From Ochrobactrum sp. BTU1 (GTDB lineage: Bacteria > Pseudomonadota > Alphaproteobacteria > Rhizobiales > Rhizobiaceae), in the NCBI GenBank assembly GCA_018798825.1, contig CP076356.1:186001-250000 (forward strand): a DNA stretch of 64,000 nucleotides, written 5' to 3'. The translations under genes were made by a program, and so were the position numbers. The notes under the pieces were generated by a model. That model did not search any database. It saw nothing but the letters and a program-made list of their open reading frames with translations, and was not told the DNA's origin. Position 1 is the first letter of the stretch. Each line of letters starts with the position of its first letter. Positions 41,074 through 50,881 of this stretch are shown here, piece after piece.

Positions 41074-41787
41074 ATGAGAAAAGTTTATTCAACTGCAACG
41101 CTGGCGCTTGCAGATGTACTCAAAGACGGCATGACGATCATGTCCGGCGGCTTTGGATTGTGTGGTATTCCGACAGCTCTGATAGAAGCAGTTCGCCTGT
41201 CCGGAGTTAAAGACCTGACTGTGATTTCCAACAATGCCGGCATTGATGGCTTTGGGCTCGGGGTTTTGCTAGAAACCAGGCAGATCCGTAAGATGATCTC
41301 GTCTTATGTTGGAGAAAATAAACTGTTTGCGGAACAGTTTTTGTCGGGCGTGCTGGAGCTGGAATTCAATCCTCAGGGAACGTTGGCCGAGCGTATCCGA
41401 GCAGGCGGCGCAGGGATCCCGGCCTTTTACACCAAAACAGGTGTTGGAACGCTGATTGCAGAAGGCAAGGAAGTTCGTCGGTTCGATGACGATGATTACG
41501 TGATGGAAACCGGGCTTGTGGCAGATGTGTCGCTCGTTCATGCCTGGAAGGCTGATACAGAAGGTAACCTTGTTTATCGCAAGACAGCACGTAATTTCAA
41601 TCCAATGATGGCTACGGCTGGGCGGGTCACAGTCGCCGAAGTTGAACATCTTGTTCCGCTTGGCGAGATTGATGCGGATATGATCCATACGCCGGGGATT
41701 TTCGTTCAGCGCATAGTGGCTGCTCCCGAAGTGGAAAAACGTATTGAGCAGCGAACTGTCGTCGAAAGAAAGTTGGAGGAAGCCTGA
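41074..41787 (+). CDS. 3-oxoacid CoA-transferase, subunit A
   Basis: Subunit of 237 residues with the CoA-transferase family I pattern: [39 protein letters not shown] and [15 protein letters not shown]. It pairs with subunit B (41789) to move CoA from succinyl-CoA to acetoacetate or a similar 3-oxo acid. ATG 41074 has a strong GGGAGGA; the longer reading from 41044 is not needed. The thiolase at 42447 would then cleave the acyl-CoA. Scot- and Pca-type enzymes cannot be told apart by eye; the thiolase favours acetoacetate. Confidence 0.85.
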   Translation: MRKVYSTATLALADVLKDGMTIMSGGFGLCGIPTALIEAVRLSGVKDLTVISNNAGIDGFGLGVLLETRQIRKMISSYVGENKLFAEQFLSGVLELEFNPQGTLAERIRAGGAGIPAFYTKTGVGTLIAEGKEVRRFDDDDYVMETGLVADVSLVHAWKADTEGNLVYRKTARNFNPMMATAGRVTVAEVEHLVPLGEIDADMIHTPGIFVQRIVAAPEVEKRIEQRTVVERKLEEA

Positions 41788-41788
41788 C

Positions 41789-42454
41789 ATGGCCTGGACA
41801 CGCAATGAAATGGCGGCACGAGCTGCGCGCGAGCTCGAAGACGGCTTTTACGTCAATCTCGGAATCGGTATTCCAACTTTGGTCGCCAACTACATTCCTG
41901 ATGGAGTGCAAGTCACTTTGCAAAGTGAAAACGGCATGCTCGGGATGGGTCCGTTTCCATTTGATGGAGACGAAGATGCCGACCTGATCAATGCAGGCAA
42001 ACAGACCATCACGCAACTGCCCAATACAAGCTATTTTTCGTCAGCTGACAGCTTTGGGATGATCCGCGGCGGACATATCGATTTGTCGATTTTGGGTGCT
42101 ATGCAGGTGTCTGAGAGTGGGGATCTTGCGAACTGGATGATTCCGGGCAAGATGGTAAAAGGCATGGGCGGTGCCATGGATCTCGTTGCGGGAGTGAAGC
42201 GTGTCGTCGTAGTCATGGAGCACGAAGCAAAGGGCGAGCCTAAAATACTAAAGGAGTGTAGCTTGCCTCTGACAGGGAAAAGAGTTGCAGACCTAATCAT
42301 CACGGATTTGGGCGTCTTCACGGTCGTTAGAAATGGTACACCGAAACTGACACTTATTGAACTGGCAGATGGTGTTTTACTGGACGAAATCAGGGCAAAA
42401 ACCGAGGCTGACTTCGATGTGCATCTTTCTGCTGGGGAGGTGAGCCGTGGCTGA
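41789..42454 (+). CDS. 3-oxoacid CoA-transferase, subunit B
   Basis: Subunit of 221 residues carrying the catalytic glutamate (about residue 47) in [10 protein letters not shown]. Other family motifs are [16 protein letters not shown] and [40 protein letters not shown]. It follows subunit A by one base and overlaps the thiolase start by eight, so the three genes are tightly coupled. The reaction is 3-oxo acid + succinyl-CoA to 3-oxoacyl-CoA + succinate. Confidence 0.9.
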   Translation: MAWTRNEMAARAARELEDGFYVNLGIGIPTLVANYIPDGVQVTLQSENGMLGMGPFPFDGDEDADLINAGKQTITQLPNTSYFSSADSFGMIRGGHIDLSILGAMQVSESGDLANWMIPGKMVKGMGGAMDLVAGVKRVVVVMEHEAKGEPKILKECSLPLTGKRVADLIITDLGVFTVVRNGTPKLTLIELADGVLLDEIRAKTEADFDVHLSAGEVSRG

Positions 42455-43619
42455 TGCAGTAATCGTCGCAGCGAAGCGCACGGCTGTTGGCAGTTTTCTA
42501 GGTTCATTTGCAGCGACGCCTTCGCATGAGCTGGGCGCGTCGGTGATCAGGGCCATTCTTGAGCAAACAGACATAGCGCCAGAGAATATCGACGAAGTTA
42601 TTCTTGGTCAGGTGCTTACCGGCGGTCAAGGGCAAAATCCTGCGCGGCAGGCCAGTATTCTTGCGGGTTTGCCGCATGGCACGACAGCCCTCGGCATCAA
42701 CCAGGTCTGTGGTTCCGGGCTGCGATCAGTGGCGCTGGCCGCGCAGCAAGTCACGTCTGGCGACGCAAGGATCATGATTGCTGGTGGGCAGGAATCGATG
42801 TCGCGGTCTGTGCATTGTCAGTATTTGCGTGTTGCAGCGAAGATGGGGGACGTTTCGCTCGTTGACACCATGCTGTCAGATGGGCTGACGGATGCATTCA
42901 ATTCGTATCATATGGGAATTACAGCTGAGAATGTTGCAAAGGCGTATGGGATTTCGCGCCAACAACAAGATGACTTCGCACTGCGCTCTCAACAAAAGGC
43001 TGCGGCAGCTCAGGCGGCCGGGCGATTTGACGCTGAGATCGTGCCTTTTTCGATTGCAACGAGGAAGGGAACAATCGTTGTTAATAACGACGAATATATC
43101 AAGGCGGATGCCAGTGCTGAAAAAATGGCAGGGCTGCGTCCGGCTTTTGAAAAGAATGGAACTGTCACTGCCGCAAATGCTTCCGGCTTAAATGACGGCG
43201 CTGCGGCGCTTGTTATCATGTCGGACGCTGAGGCAGAGCGGCGCAATCTGCCTATTCTCGCGCGGATTGCCTCCTGGGCTACGGCTGGCGTCGATCCAGC
43301 CGTAATGGGGATCGGCCCAGTTTCGGCATCGCGAAAAGCACTTGCGAAGGCTGGCTGGAGCACCAGCGAACTCGATCTGATCGAAGCAAATGAAGCTTTT
43401 GCAGCGCAGGCCTGCGCTGTAAATCAGGACATGGGCTGGGATGTTGATAAGGTGAACGTGAATGGCGGCGCCATCGCGATTGGGCATCCAATCGGTGCTT
43501 CAGGTGCTCGTATTCTTGTTAGCCTTATTCATGAAATGAGGCGCAGAAATGCTCGTAAGGGTCTTGCCACTCTTTGCATTGGTGGTGGTATGGGCGTGGC
43601 TATGTGTCTGGAAGCCTAG
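42447..43619 (+). CDS. Acetyl-CoA C-acetyltransferase (thiolase)
   Basis: Thiolase of 390 residues, normal length. The nucleophilic cysteine is at ~88 in [10 protein letters not shown], the histidine in [14 protein letters not shown], and the second cysteine in [13 protein letters not shown] at 42447 is the start. It cleaves acetoacetyl-CoA (or a similar 3-oxoacyl-CoA) to acetyl-CoA, completing the pathway begun by the CoA-transferase. A terminator follows. A beta-ketoadipyl-CoA thiolase role is less likely, because those are usually ~400 residues and next to pca genes. Confidence 0.9.
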   Translation: MADAVIVAAKRTAVGSFLGSFAATPSHELGASVIRAILEQTDIAPENIDEVILGQVLTGGQGQNPARQASILAGLPHGTTALGINQVCGSGLRSVALAAQQVTSGDARIMIAGGQESMSRSVHCQYLRVAAKMGDVSLVDTMLSDGLTDAFNSYHMGITAENVAKAYGISRQQQDDFALRSQQKAAAAQAAGRFDAEIVPFSIATRKGTIVVNNDEYIKADASAEKMAGLRPAFEKNGTVTAANASGLNDGAAALVIMSDAEAERRNLPILARIASWATAGVDPAVMGIGPVSASRKALAKAGWSTSELDLIEANEAFAAQACAVNQDMGWDVDKVNVNGGAIAIGHPIGASGARILVSLIHEMRRRNARKGLATLCIGGGMGVAMCLEA

Positions 43620-43671
43620 TAGTCATCCCGCAGTCTAGTGCAGTTCTTTTGTGACTTCCGTCGCCTTTAGG

Positions 43672-43710
43672 ACACCGATCTGATTTCATTCAAATCGGTG
43701 TTCTATTTTC
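43672..43710 (+). terminator. Terminator after the thiolase gene
   Basis: ACACCGAT (43672-43679) pairs with ATCGGTGT (43694-43701), extended by GATTT/AAATC, followed by TCTATTTTC. Confidence 0.75.
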
Positions 43711-43756
43711 TATTGTATTAAGACAGGTTTCCTGGTGGGCTGTTGCTGATGCACTT

Positions 43757-45352
43757 TTATTTGCTCTTCAGAATGAAATCTGAGCATCGCTCACCGATCA
43801 TGATTGTGGGGGCATTTGTGTTACCACTTACAATCGCTGGCATTACCGAGCAATCAGCAATTCTCAAACCTTTCAGCCCACGCAGCTTGAGCGTCGGGTC
43901 GACAACGGCCTGATCGTCCGTTCCCATACGAGCAGTGCATGAGGGATGAAACACTGTCTTCGCAAAGCGGCGACAGTGTTCTTCAAGCCCTTCGACCGTA
44001 TCTCCTGCCGTACCTGGTGCCAACTCTCCGCTGAGGTGCTCAGCTAAAGCTGGAGCTTGCAAAATACGGCGACACAGGCTGACACCACGCATCAGTGTTT
44101 GTATATCTTCATCTGTCGTAAGATTGTTGGCATGCAGAACAGGCAGTGCGTCAGGATCTGGATTCCGGAGTGTCACCTGTCCGCGCGATGTCGGGCGCAG
44201 GCAACACGGATTTAGAGAAATTCCATGCTGTTGCGGTGGTGCGCGGTCAGCATCCCCCACAAGCGCCGGGACGACATGGATCTGGACATCCGGCCTGCCA
44301 CTTCCGGAAGTGTCGAGAAAACCACCTGTTTCGATGACGTTTGACGCGAGCACACCAGAGCGGGTGAGTAGATAGCGGCTCATGTTTTGGACAGCTTTAA
44401 GCCCGCGATCTGCTCCGAACAGGCTTAATGGTGATTTTAGGCTGCCATAGACAGAAGCTGAAACATGATCCTGATAGTTTTTGCCAACGCCATCCAGACG
44501 ATGAATGTGATTGATACCGTGCGGCACGATCGAAGATTCAGGTCCTATACCTGATAGCATTAGTATCTTCGGTGTGCCCAATCCACCAGCCGCCAGAACT
44601 ACGTCTTGACGGGCAGTGTATTGAAGCACCTGTCCGTTTTGCATCCGCACTTCGACGCCATGTACCCGGTCGCCATCAACAAGCAGCCGCTGCACTTGTG
44701 CACCGGTACGAAGCGTAAGGAGCTTATTTTTTCGAACAGGCTTCAGATAGCAGACGGAGGTTGAGGCCCGGCGTCCGGCATTCGTGGTGCTCTGATAAAA
44801 GCCGACGCCTTCCTGATCTTCGCCGTTGAAATCCGGATTGAGCCGCAGTCCTGTTTGCTGCGCGGCGCGCAGAAAAGCATAACCCAGTGGATGACGATGT
44901 GCGGGATCCGATACGGTGAGAGGCCCTTTGGTACCGTGGTACTCATTATCGAACAGGCAGTTTGCTTCCGCTTTGCGAAACCACGGCAGGACATCGGCAT
45001 AAGACCAGCCTTTGGCGCCATTTGCGTTCCAGTCGTCATAATCCTGCGCATCGCCGCGAATGTAGATCATCGCATTGACTGAGGATGAGCCACCAAGCGT
45101 TCGGCCTTGCGGGATGTGCATCACTCTGCCGAGCGCACCTGCTTCCGGTTCTGTTGCGTAAGGCCAGGTTCGCTTCGAGCCAATAACGCGCACGAATGTG
45201 CCTGGAATATGTACAAAAGGAGTTTTATCACTGGGACCTGCTTCAAGCAGCAGCACCGAACGGCCGGCATCCACAAGACGGCGCGTTACAACCGCACCGC
45301 CTGAACCGGCACCGATCACGATATGATCGAAGCTATCCATCAGATCAGCCAT
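43757..45352 (-). CDS. GMC-family FAD alcohol dehydrogenase/oxidoreductase
   Basis: Flavoenzyme of 531 residues. The FAD motif GAGSGGAVVTRRLVDAG is near the N-terminus, GRTLGGSSSVNAMIYIRG follows, and the catalytic histidine lies in TVFHPSCTARMG with ADCSVMPAIVSGNTNAPTIMIGER at the end. Choline-dehydrogenase relatives oxidise primary alcohols to aldehydes. It overlaps the aldehyde dehydrogenase gene upstream by eight bases and is the last gene of the operon that starts at 51868. The alcohol substrate is unknown. Confidence 0.85.
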   Translation of the reverse strand: MADLMDSFDHIVIGAGSGGAVVTRRLVDAGRSVLLLEAGPSDKTPFVHIPGTFVRVIGSKRTWPYATEPEAGALGRVMHIPQGRTLGGSSSVNAMIYIRGDAQDYDDWNANGAKGWSYADVLPWFRKAEANCLFDNEYHGTKGPLTVSDPAHRHPLGYAFLRAAQQTGLRLNPDFNGEDQEGVGFYQSTTNAGRRASTSVCYLKPVRKNKLLTLRTGAQVQRLLVDGDRVHGVEVRMQNGQVLQYTARQDVVLAAGGLGTPKILMLSGIGPESSIVPHGINHIHRLDGVGKNYQDHVSASVYGSLKSPLSLFGADRGLKAVQNMSRYLLTRSGVLASNVIETGGFLDTSGSGRPDVQIHVVPALVGDADRAPPQQHGISLNPCCLRPTSRGQVTLRNPDPDALPVLHANNLTTDEDIQTLMRGVSLCRRILQAPALAEHLSGELAPGTAGDTVEGLEEHCRRFAKTVFHPSCTARMGTDDQAVVDPTLKLRGLKGLRIADCSVMPAIVSGNTNAPTIMIGERCSDFILKSK

Positions 45353-46772
45353 TCATCTGTGAGACAAACTTGGTGGTCAGGTAAGCCTGGATTCCCTCCG
45401 AGCCACCCTCTGAGCCATGGCCGGAATCTTTAATCCCACCAAAAGGCGTTTCCGGGGCTGCAAGGCCAAAGTGATTAAGCGAGAGCATGCCAGTTTCAAT
45501 GCCGCGAACCATAGCATGAGTGCGATCATTACGGGTTGAGAAGCCGAAAGCAGCCAGACCATATGGGAGACGGTTGGCTTCTTTGATGGCTTCGTCTAAT
45601 TCGGCGAAGCGATTGACGATCGCGATGGGTCCGAATGGCTCTTCGTTCATGATCCGTGCTGAAGGCGGTACATCTGCAAGAACCGTCGGTTCAAAGAAGA
45701 ACCCAATATTTCCATGACGTGCGCCCCCAGTCAGAAGCTTTGCGCCCTGTGAAACTGCGTCATCAACGAGATCCTGCATCATGTCCAGTCTGCGGGCATG
45801 CGCAACCGGACCCATACCAACACCTTCGACTGTTCCAGCATCGAGCTTCAATGCTTTCGCGTGGCCGACAAAAGCCTCTGTAAAAGTGTCAAATACGGCT
45901 TCCTGAATCAGAAATCGCGTTGGAGACGCGCAGACCTGTCCCGCATTACGGAACTTAAGACCCGCACCCAGTGCGGCAGCTTTTGCAACGTTATAATCAT
46001 CGCAGACGATGAAAGGTGCATGGCCACCAAGTTCCATTGTTGTACGCTTGAGATGCTTTGCAGCCAGTGCCCCAAGATGTTGGCCGACCGGAACTGATCC
46101 GGTGAAGGAAACTTTGCGAATAATTGGCGATGGGATCAGATGCTCGGAAATTTCAGCCGGAACGCCAAAAACAAGGTTCAGTACGCCTGCTGGAACGCCC
46201 GCATCCTCAAAACAACGCACCAGCGCGATGACACAGCTTGGTGTTTCTTCTGGTGCTTTGGCAATGATTGTGCAGCCCGCCGCCAGTGCGCCCGCAATCT
46301 TGCGCACAATCTGACCAATCGGGAAGTTCCACGGGCTGAAAGCTGCAACCGGACCCACCGGCTCAAGGATTACGTTCTGCATGACCTCTGGCTGGCGGGT
46401 AGGGATTACCCGCCCATAGGTGCGACGTGCTTCTTCCGCATACCATTCAATATGATCGCCTGCGCTGCCTGCTTCCATGCGCGCTTCGGATAGTGGCTTG
46501 CCCTGTTCACGCGTAATAGCCTGAGCGATTTCTTCTGAACGTTCCCGCACAAAGGATGCAGCACGCTTGAGTATAGCTGCGCGATCATAGGCAGAGGTGC
46601 GCGCCCAGTTGACAAATGCGCGGTCAGCAGCTTCGAGAGCGGCATCCAGATCTGCGATTTCAGCAAGAGAAACTTCAGCTACTTTCTCGCCAGTTGCAGG
46701 GTTAACGACAGGGAAGCGGCGTGAGCCGGAACCAGCAGTCCACTTTCCATCGATGAACATGGTCTGTGTCAT
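45345..46772 (-). CDS. NAD(P)-dependent aldehyde dehydrogenase, succinate-semialdehyde type
   Basis: Enzyme of 475 residues, usual length. Visible are the catalytic cysteine in NAGQVCASPTRF, the general base in TMELGGHAPFIV, AFSPWNFPIGQIVRKIAGALAAGCTIIAKAPEETP and SFTGSVPVGQHL. It converts an aldehyde to the acid; SSADH-like enzymes give succinate. It lies behind the HpcH/HpaI aldolase and cupin genes, so it likely oxidises the aldehyde released by the aldolase or made by the GMC enzyme. Confidence 0.85.
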   Translation of the reverse strand: MTQTMFIDGKWTAGSGSRRFPVVNPATGEKVAEVSLAEIADLDAALEAADRAFVNWARTSAYDRAAILKRAASFVRERSEEIAQAITREQGKPLSEARMEAGSAGDHIEWYAEEARRTYGRVIPTRQPEVMQNVILEPVGPVAAFSPWNFPIGQIVRKIAGALAAGCTIIAKAPEETPSCVIALVRCFEDAGVPAGVLNLVFGVPAEISEHLIPSPIIRKVSFTGSVPVGQHLGALAAKHLKRTTMELGGHAPFIVCDDYNVAKAAALGAGLKFRNAGQVCASPTRFLIQEAVFDTFTEAFVGHAKALKLDAGTVEGVGMGPVAHARRLDMMQDLVDDAVSQGAKLLTGGARHGNIGFFFEPTVLADVPPSARIMNEEPFGPIAIVNRFAELDEAIKEANRLPYGLAAFGFSTRNDRTHAMVRGIETGMLSLNHFGLAAPETPFGGIKDSGHGSEGGSEGIQAYLTTKFVSQMNG

Positions 46773-46843
46773 TTAATGTCTCCAGACACAAAGTGAGTCA
46801 TGCAGCCGTCTCAGGCTGCGTCTTGGGGGGATTTGATTTGATT

Positions 46844-47191
46844 TTAGACTTCGGGCAGAGGTGCGTATTCTGGTCGTGCTGGGGTGAAAACATCGATGTT
46901 GATCACCTCTTCATCCCCAACCACAACTGCGTGGTGCATGGTGTCTGAAGGGATAACAACAATGCCACCTGGCCCAAGTCGCGTGACAGTGTCGCCAATG
47001 TGGAAATCAGCGGTGCCCGAAACGATGTAAGCGATCTGTTCGTTGGTGTGTTTATGAGGCTTAGGTTCGTGACCGGGCTGCAGGCGGTGCAGAGCCAGAG
47101 TCGCTGCGTTGCCCGAAAAGGCTTTCTGTTCGACACCGGCTCGAATAGTTTTCCACTCGATTTTAGACCAGTCGATCTGATGGATGTTCAT
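46844..47191 (-). CDS. Cupin-domain protein
   Basis: Small beta-barrel protein of 115 residues. Motif 1 is PGHEPKPHKHTNEQIAYIVSG with the His/His/Glu metal ligands; motif 2 is PGGIVVIPSDTMHHAVV with the last histidine. Such single-domain cupins act as metal-dependent isomerases, decarboxylases or ligand sensors. It sits four bases after the aldolase gene and before the aldehyde dehydrogenase gene, so it probably carries out a step in the same pathway. No more specific call is justified. Confidence 0.8.
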   Translation of the reverse strand: MNIHQIDWSKIEWKTIRAGVEQKAFSGNAATLALHRLQPGHEPKPHKHTNEQIAYIVSGTADFHIGDTVTRLGPGGIVVIPSDTMHHAVVVGDEEVINIDVFTPARPEYAPLPEV

Positions 47192-47195
47192 GTTA

Positions 47196-47948
47196 TTACT
47201 CCTTGAAATTGTGAACCGTGGTCATCAGCTGGCTTGCTCCGTTGCGAAGTAGTCCCTGATCGGAACCACAGACAAAAACGGTCATGCCGCGATGGTGGAG
47301 GGCTGGAATATGGCTCGCATCGGAAACAAAAAAGCCGGATGCTTTTCCATGTCGCTTAGCGGCAGCGATAACCTGATCAATGGCTTCATGCATTTCTGGT
47401 GCATCTGCGGAACAGCCAAGCGAGTATGATAAATCCTGTGGCCCGATAAACAACACGTCCACTTCGGGTACCGCAGCAATTTCGTCGAGTGCGTCAAGCG
47501 CGCAGGCATCTTCGATCTGGGCCAGAAAGATAGTCTGGGAGTCGGACAAAGCACGGTAATCCGCAGCGCGCATGCGACCATATTCTCCTGCACGGCCTGA
47601 TGGGGAAAATCCACGTCCGCGTGCGTATTTCATTGCATCAGCAACGGCACTGGCGTCGGATGCATTGCGAATATGTGGAACCATAATGCCGATACAACCC
47701 AGATCAAGTGCAGGCCATATGGCGGCTGGCGATGCGAGGGTTGCGCGGATCATAACAGGCAAGCCGACTGCACGCCCGGCCATGGCTATCTGATCCAGTG
47801 CTTCAATCCCGATGGGAGCATGCTCCTGATCTGCAATAATAAAATCGACGCCACCGAAACCGAGCAATTCGGTGACCTGTGGGCTGGGAGTTTTCTGGAA
47901 CGGGCCAACCAGTAGTTCCCCGGCCATAATGCGTTCGCGCAGGATCAT
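47196..47948 (-). CDS. HpcH/HpaI-family class II aldolase
   Basis: Aldolase of 250 residues, family length. Visible are GVDFIIADQEHAPIGIEALDQIA with the catalytic His, PVMIRATLASPAAIWPALDLGCIGIMVPHIRNA, IFLAQIEDACALDALDEIAAVPEVDVLFIGPQDLSYSLG with the metal-binding acidic residues, and a C-terminal barrel-swapped helix. It splits a 4-hydroxy-2-oxo acid to pyruvate and an aldehyde using a divalent metal. Its aldehyde product is likely oxidised by the dehydrogenase at 45345. It belongs to the TRAP operon. Confidence 0.85.
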   Translation of the reverse strand: MILRERIMAGELLVGPFQKTPSPQVTELLGFGGVDFIIADQEHAPIGIEALDQIAMAGRAVGLPVMIRATLASPAAIWPALDLGCIGIMVPHIRNASDASAVADAMKYARGRGFSPSGRAGEYGRMRAADYRALSDSQTIFLAQIEDACALDALDEIAAVPEVDVLFIGPQDLSYSLGCSADAPEMHEAIDQVIAAAKRHGKASGFFVSDASHIPALHHRGMTVFVCGSDQGLLRNGASQLMTTVHNFKE

Positions 47949-48004
47949 ATGTTCCGCCCTTTGTTTACTTTTGCGTTATTGCTCATCATTTCCGGTGCGC
48001 GACG

Positions 48005-49081
48005 TCACACATCTCCTGATGCTTTTCCCGTGTTATCCAAAGGCGATGGAATGAAATGTCGCCAGTGCTCATCCAGTATCGGCATGTCGGCAAATCGTTT
48101 GCGCCCATCAGCCGCGCGGCCAATGACTTCCGCGATAGTCACGTCTTTGGCTTTACACCAGACGTCCAGTTCACTGACCGCATCCGAAAGAACCTGCCAA
48201 CCACGCAGCATGACTTCGGAAGACATGCCGACCGCCGAAGCACCCGCCAGTACCATACGCGCAACATCATGGCCGCTTGTAGCGCCATTAATACCGATCA
48301 ATGATGATGAAGGACCCATTAGAGTGCGTGTATTTGCCAGCCAGTGACAGGTCAGGGGCAGGTTCCAGAACCCCCCTATACCACCGCTTGTGCTCAATAT
48401 CGGCGCCATCGTTTCCAGATCCGGAACCATTCCAAGCGCACGACCAGCCATAACAACGCTTTCTGCACCGGAGGCAAAAGCTGCCTTAGCGAGTTCTGGT
48501 ACACGCTCGCTTTGGCCTGTGATCTTGATCCAGACAGGGATATCGAGTGCCTGAACCATCATTGCGGTCAGTGCGCCCACACGTTCAGGCGAAAGCTCTG
48601 TAGACACAGCGCCCTTAGCGGCCTGACTGGCATAAGGAGTGCCTATATTAAATTCCAGAACCCTAAATCCCGCAGCCTGAATCGCTTTTGCCATGGCTAC
48701 TGCTGGTTCTGGCTGGGCGAGAATAAGCGAGGCTACGTAAAGACAATCATTCTGGCGCGCCAACTGATCCATTTCGACCGACTGTGCCAGCCAGTCTTCA
48801 AAGCCAAGCGGATGAAGGCCAGAGCGCGAAAGAATGGTTGCTGGTGGGGCATCAGCAGACCATGGTACGGGCAGCCAGTCAGCCCCGAGCGCAACATATT
48901 CTGCTCGGGTCAACTGGTCTTTGGCCGCCTCAGATTCATTCGTGGATTTTCCCACGACTGCCCCGGCACCACTAAGTATTGCAGATCGGATACCAGCTGC
49001 ATCGATCATATGTTCACCCGGAGCGGCTATAACGGGGTTTTTAAGCGTCAGCCGACCAATACGGGTTTCGAGGCGGTTCAT
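48005..49081 (-). CDS. Dihydroorotate-dehydrogenase-like flavoprotein
   Basis: FMN-type TIM-barrel protein of 358 residues beginning LETRIGRLTLKNPVIAAPGEHM. GFRVLEFNIGTPYASQ and PVWIKITGQSERVPELAKAAFASGAESVVMAGRALGMVPDLETMAPILSTSGGIGGFW are class-typical, as is the closing GINGATSGHDVARMVLAGASAVGMSS. It lacks the Fe-S modules of dihydropyrimidine dehydrogenase PreA. Its place in an aldolase operon argues against pyrimidine synthesis; it probably reduces or oxidises a cyclic or unsaturated pathway intermediate. Substrate unknown. Confidence 0.75.
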   Translation of the reverse strand: MNRLETRIGRLTLKNPVIAAPGEHMIDAAGIRSAILSGAGAVVGKSTNESEAAKDQLTRAEYVALGADWLPVPWSADAPPATILSRSGLHPLGFEDWLAQSVEMDQLARQNDCLYVASLILAQPEPAVAMAKAIQAAGFRVLEFNIGTPYASQAAKGAVSTELSPERVGALTAMMVQALDIPVWIKITGQSERVPELAKAAFASGAESVVMAGRALGMVPDLETMAPILSTSGGIGGFWNLPLTCHWLANTRTLMGPSSSLIGINGATSGHDVARMVLAGASAVGMSSEVMLRGWQVLSDAVSELDVWCKAKDVTIAEVIGRAADGRKRFADMPILDEHWRHFIPSPLDNTGKASGDV

Positions 49082-49091
49082 AATATTTCCT

Positions 49092-50366
49092 TCATCCCAT
49101 CATACGTGGCAGTGACAGCACAACTTCAGGAACAAGCGCGATGAGTGCGAGAACGAGAATGGCGAGGCCAATCATCGGCAGAGCATGAAGTGCAATTTTT
49201 TCCATCGGTCTTCGGGTCACGCCAGCAATAACAAACAGGCATAATCCGACAGGTGGCGTTACAAAGCCGATGAGGACATTGAACACGACCATTACGCCCA
49301 GATGAACAGGGTCCATTCCCAGAGTTGTGCCGATGGCGGTCAAAGCCGGAACCGTGAGAATGAGGACGCCAATCGTGTCCAGGAACATACCTAAAATCAG
49401 CAGAATGATGTTGACCATCAACAAAATGATCAGGGGGTTGTCTGAGATTGTGGTCAGCCCTGCGACTGCTTTTTGCGGCAACTGCTCAACAGCGAAGATA
49501 AAGGCAACCACATTCGCCATTGCGATCAGCACGTAGATCGCCGCGCTGAGAATTGCTGTATTAACCAGTGCACGTTTGAGAAATGTCAGCGTTAATGCCC
49601 GGTAAATGAGACCGGACACGATCAGTGCGTAGATAGCAGCAACGGCTGCTGCTTCCGTGGGCGTAAAAATGCCGCCACGAATGCCCACAACAATGATAAC
49701 TGGCAGCAGCATAACCGGAATAGCATGGATTGCTGAGCGCATGATCTCAGAAAAGCGCATTGGAGCTGCACGCGGATAATTGCGCTTTCTGGCGATGAAG
49801 ATTGCGTAAGCAGATAGCACAACAGCGAGAATAATACCCGGCACAACACCAGCGATCATCAATGCCGAGATCGATGTGCCGGATAGAGCGCCATAAATGA
49901 TCATCGCAATTGATGGCGGAACCAGAGGTGCCATCAGTGATGACACAGCAATCAAAGCGCCGGAATAATCAACATCATAGCCCTGACGCTTCATATCCGG
50001 CACCAATACGGTGCCAAGTGCTGCTGCATCAGCAGCCGCAGAACCCGTCACGCCGCCGAAGAGAAACGCACCCCATACAGCGGTCAATGAAAGGCCTCCG
50101 CGGAAGCGTCCGACCACCGAATTGGCAAGCCCAACCAGTTTTTTTGTCAGACCACCAACGTCCATCACGTTGCCGGCAAGTATAAACAGCGGAATGGCGA
50201 GCAGAACGAACATATCCATGCCTGCGATCATGCGCTGTGGCAGCGTGATCAGGAACCGCGTTTGTTCGGTCATAACAAAATAGCCGAGTGCACTTGCTCC
50301 CAAAACAAAGGCAATTGGCATGCCGATGAGCAGGAAGAAAAAGAAGAAACCGCCGAGCCAAATCAT
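49092..50366 (-). CDS. TRAP transporter large permease (DctM/SiaM type)
   Basis: Membrane protein of 424 residues with about twelve hydrophobic helices and the DctM pattern: FLFGGVTGSAAADAAALGTVLVPDMKRQGYD and FTPTEAAAVAAIYAL. ATG 50366 (MIWLGGFFFFF) overlaps dctQ by four bases; the longer reading to 50531 is unrelated. With DctQ (50363) and DctP (50882) it imports organic acids using a sodium gradient. The substrate is the likely entry point of the operon pathway. Confidence 0.9.
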   Translation of the reverse strand: MIWLGGFFFFFLLIGMPIAFVLGASALGYFVMTEQTRFLITLPQRMIAGMDMFVLLAIPLFILAGNVMDVGGLTKKLVGLANSVVGRFRGGLSLTAVWGAFLFGGVTGSAAADAAALGTVLVPDMKRQGYDVDYSGALIAVSSLMAPLVPPSIAMIIYGALSGTSISALMIAGVVPGIILAVVLSAYAIFIARKRNYPRAAPMRFSEIMRSAIHAIPVMLLPVIIVVGIRGGIFTPTEAAAVAAIYALIVSGLIYRALTLTFLKRALVNTAILSAAIYVLIAMANVVAFIFAVEQLPQKAVAGLTTISDNPLIILLMVNIILLILGMFLDTIGVLILTVPALTAIGTTLGMDPVHLGVMVVFNVLIGFVTPPVGLCLFVIAGVTRRPMEKIALHALPMIGLAILVLALIALVPEVVLSLPRMMG

Positions 50367-50848
50367 TCGTGCCCCTCCAGAATTTCCGTTTCCTGCACGC
50401 CAAAGATTGAACCTAGAATGATATGGATCGCCAGAAGCAGCGATCCGACAACAATTGAAATATTGACCCAGAACAGAGAAAATCCGAGCGTGGGAGAGAG
50501 CTGCAATTGTGTCTTCATTGCAAATTTCCAACCGTACCAGGCGATGAAGCCGAGAAAAGTCAGCATTCCTATTAATGATATAAAATCGCAGGCGCGGCGG
50601 ATTGGGGAGGGAAGGTAATCCAGCAGAACCCGCATCCCAAGGAACTGACCGCGTGAATATGCCAGACCGGCGCCCAGCATAACGATCCAGATCATTGTCA
50701 CGCGCATTAGTTCTTCAGACCAGACCAGTGAATCGCCAGCCACATAACGGAACCAGACCTGTAGGCCGCCAAGAAGTGTGACCAGCGTAATGCCTGTAAG
50801 GCAGATGCTTTCGATCACAATGACGTAGCATTGTTGCAGTCGCTTCAT
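50363..50848 (-). CDS. TRAP transporter small permease (DctQ type)
   Basis: Membrane protein of 161 residues with four hydrophobic helices, the usual DctQ architecture, including WSEELMRVTMIWIVMLGAGLAYSRGQFLGMRVLLDYLP. It bridges the large permease and the periplasmic binding protein. The gene starts 33 bases after dctP and overlaps dctM by four bases. Confidence 0.9.
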   Translation of the reverse strand: MKRLQQCYVIVIESICLTGITLVTLLGGLQVWFRYVAGDSLVWSEELMRVTMIWIVMLGAGLAYSRGQFLGMRVLLDYLPSPIRRACDFISLIGMLTFLGFIAWYGWKFAMKTQLQLSPTLGFSLFWVNISIVVGSLLLAIHIILGSIFGVQETEILEGHE

Positions 50849-50881
50849 TTTTGCATATCCCGATGATTGGATGCGTCGAGA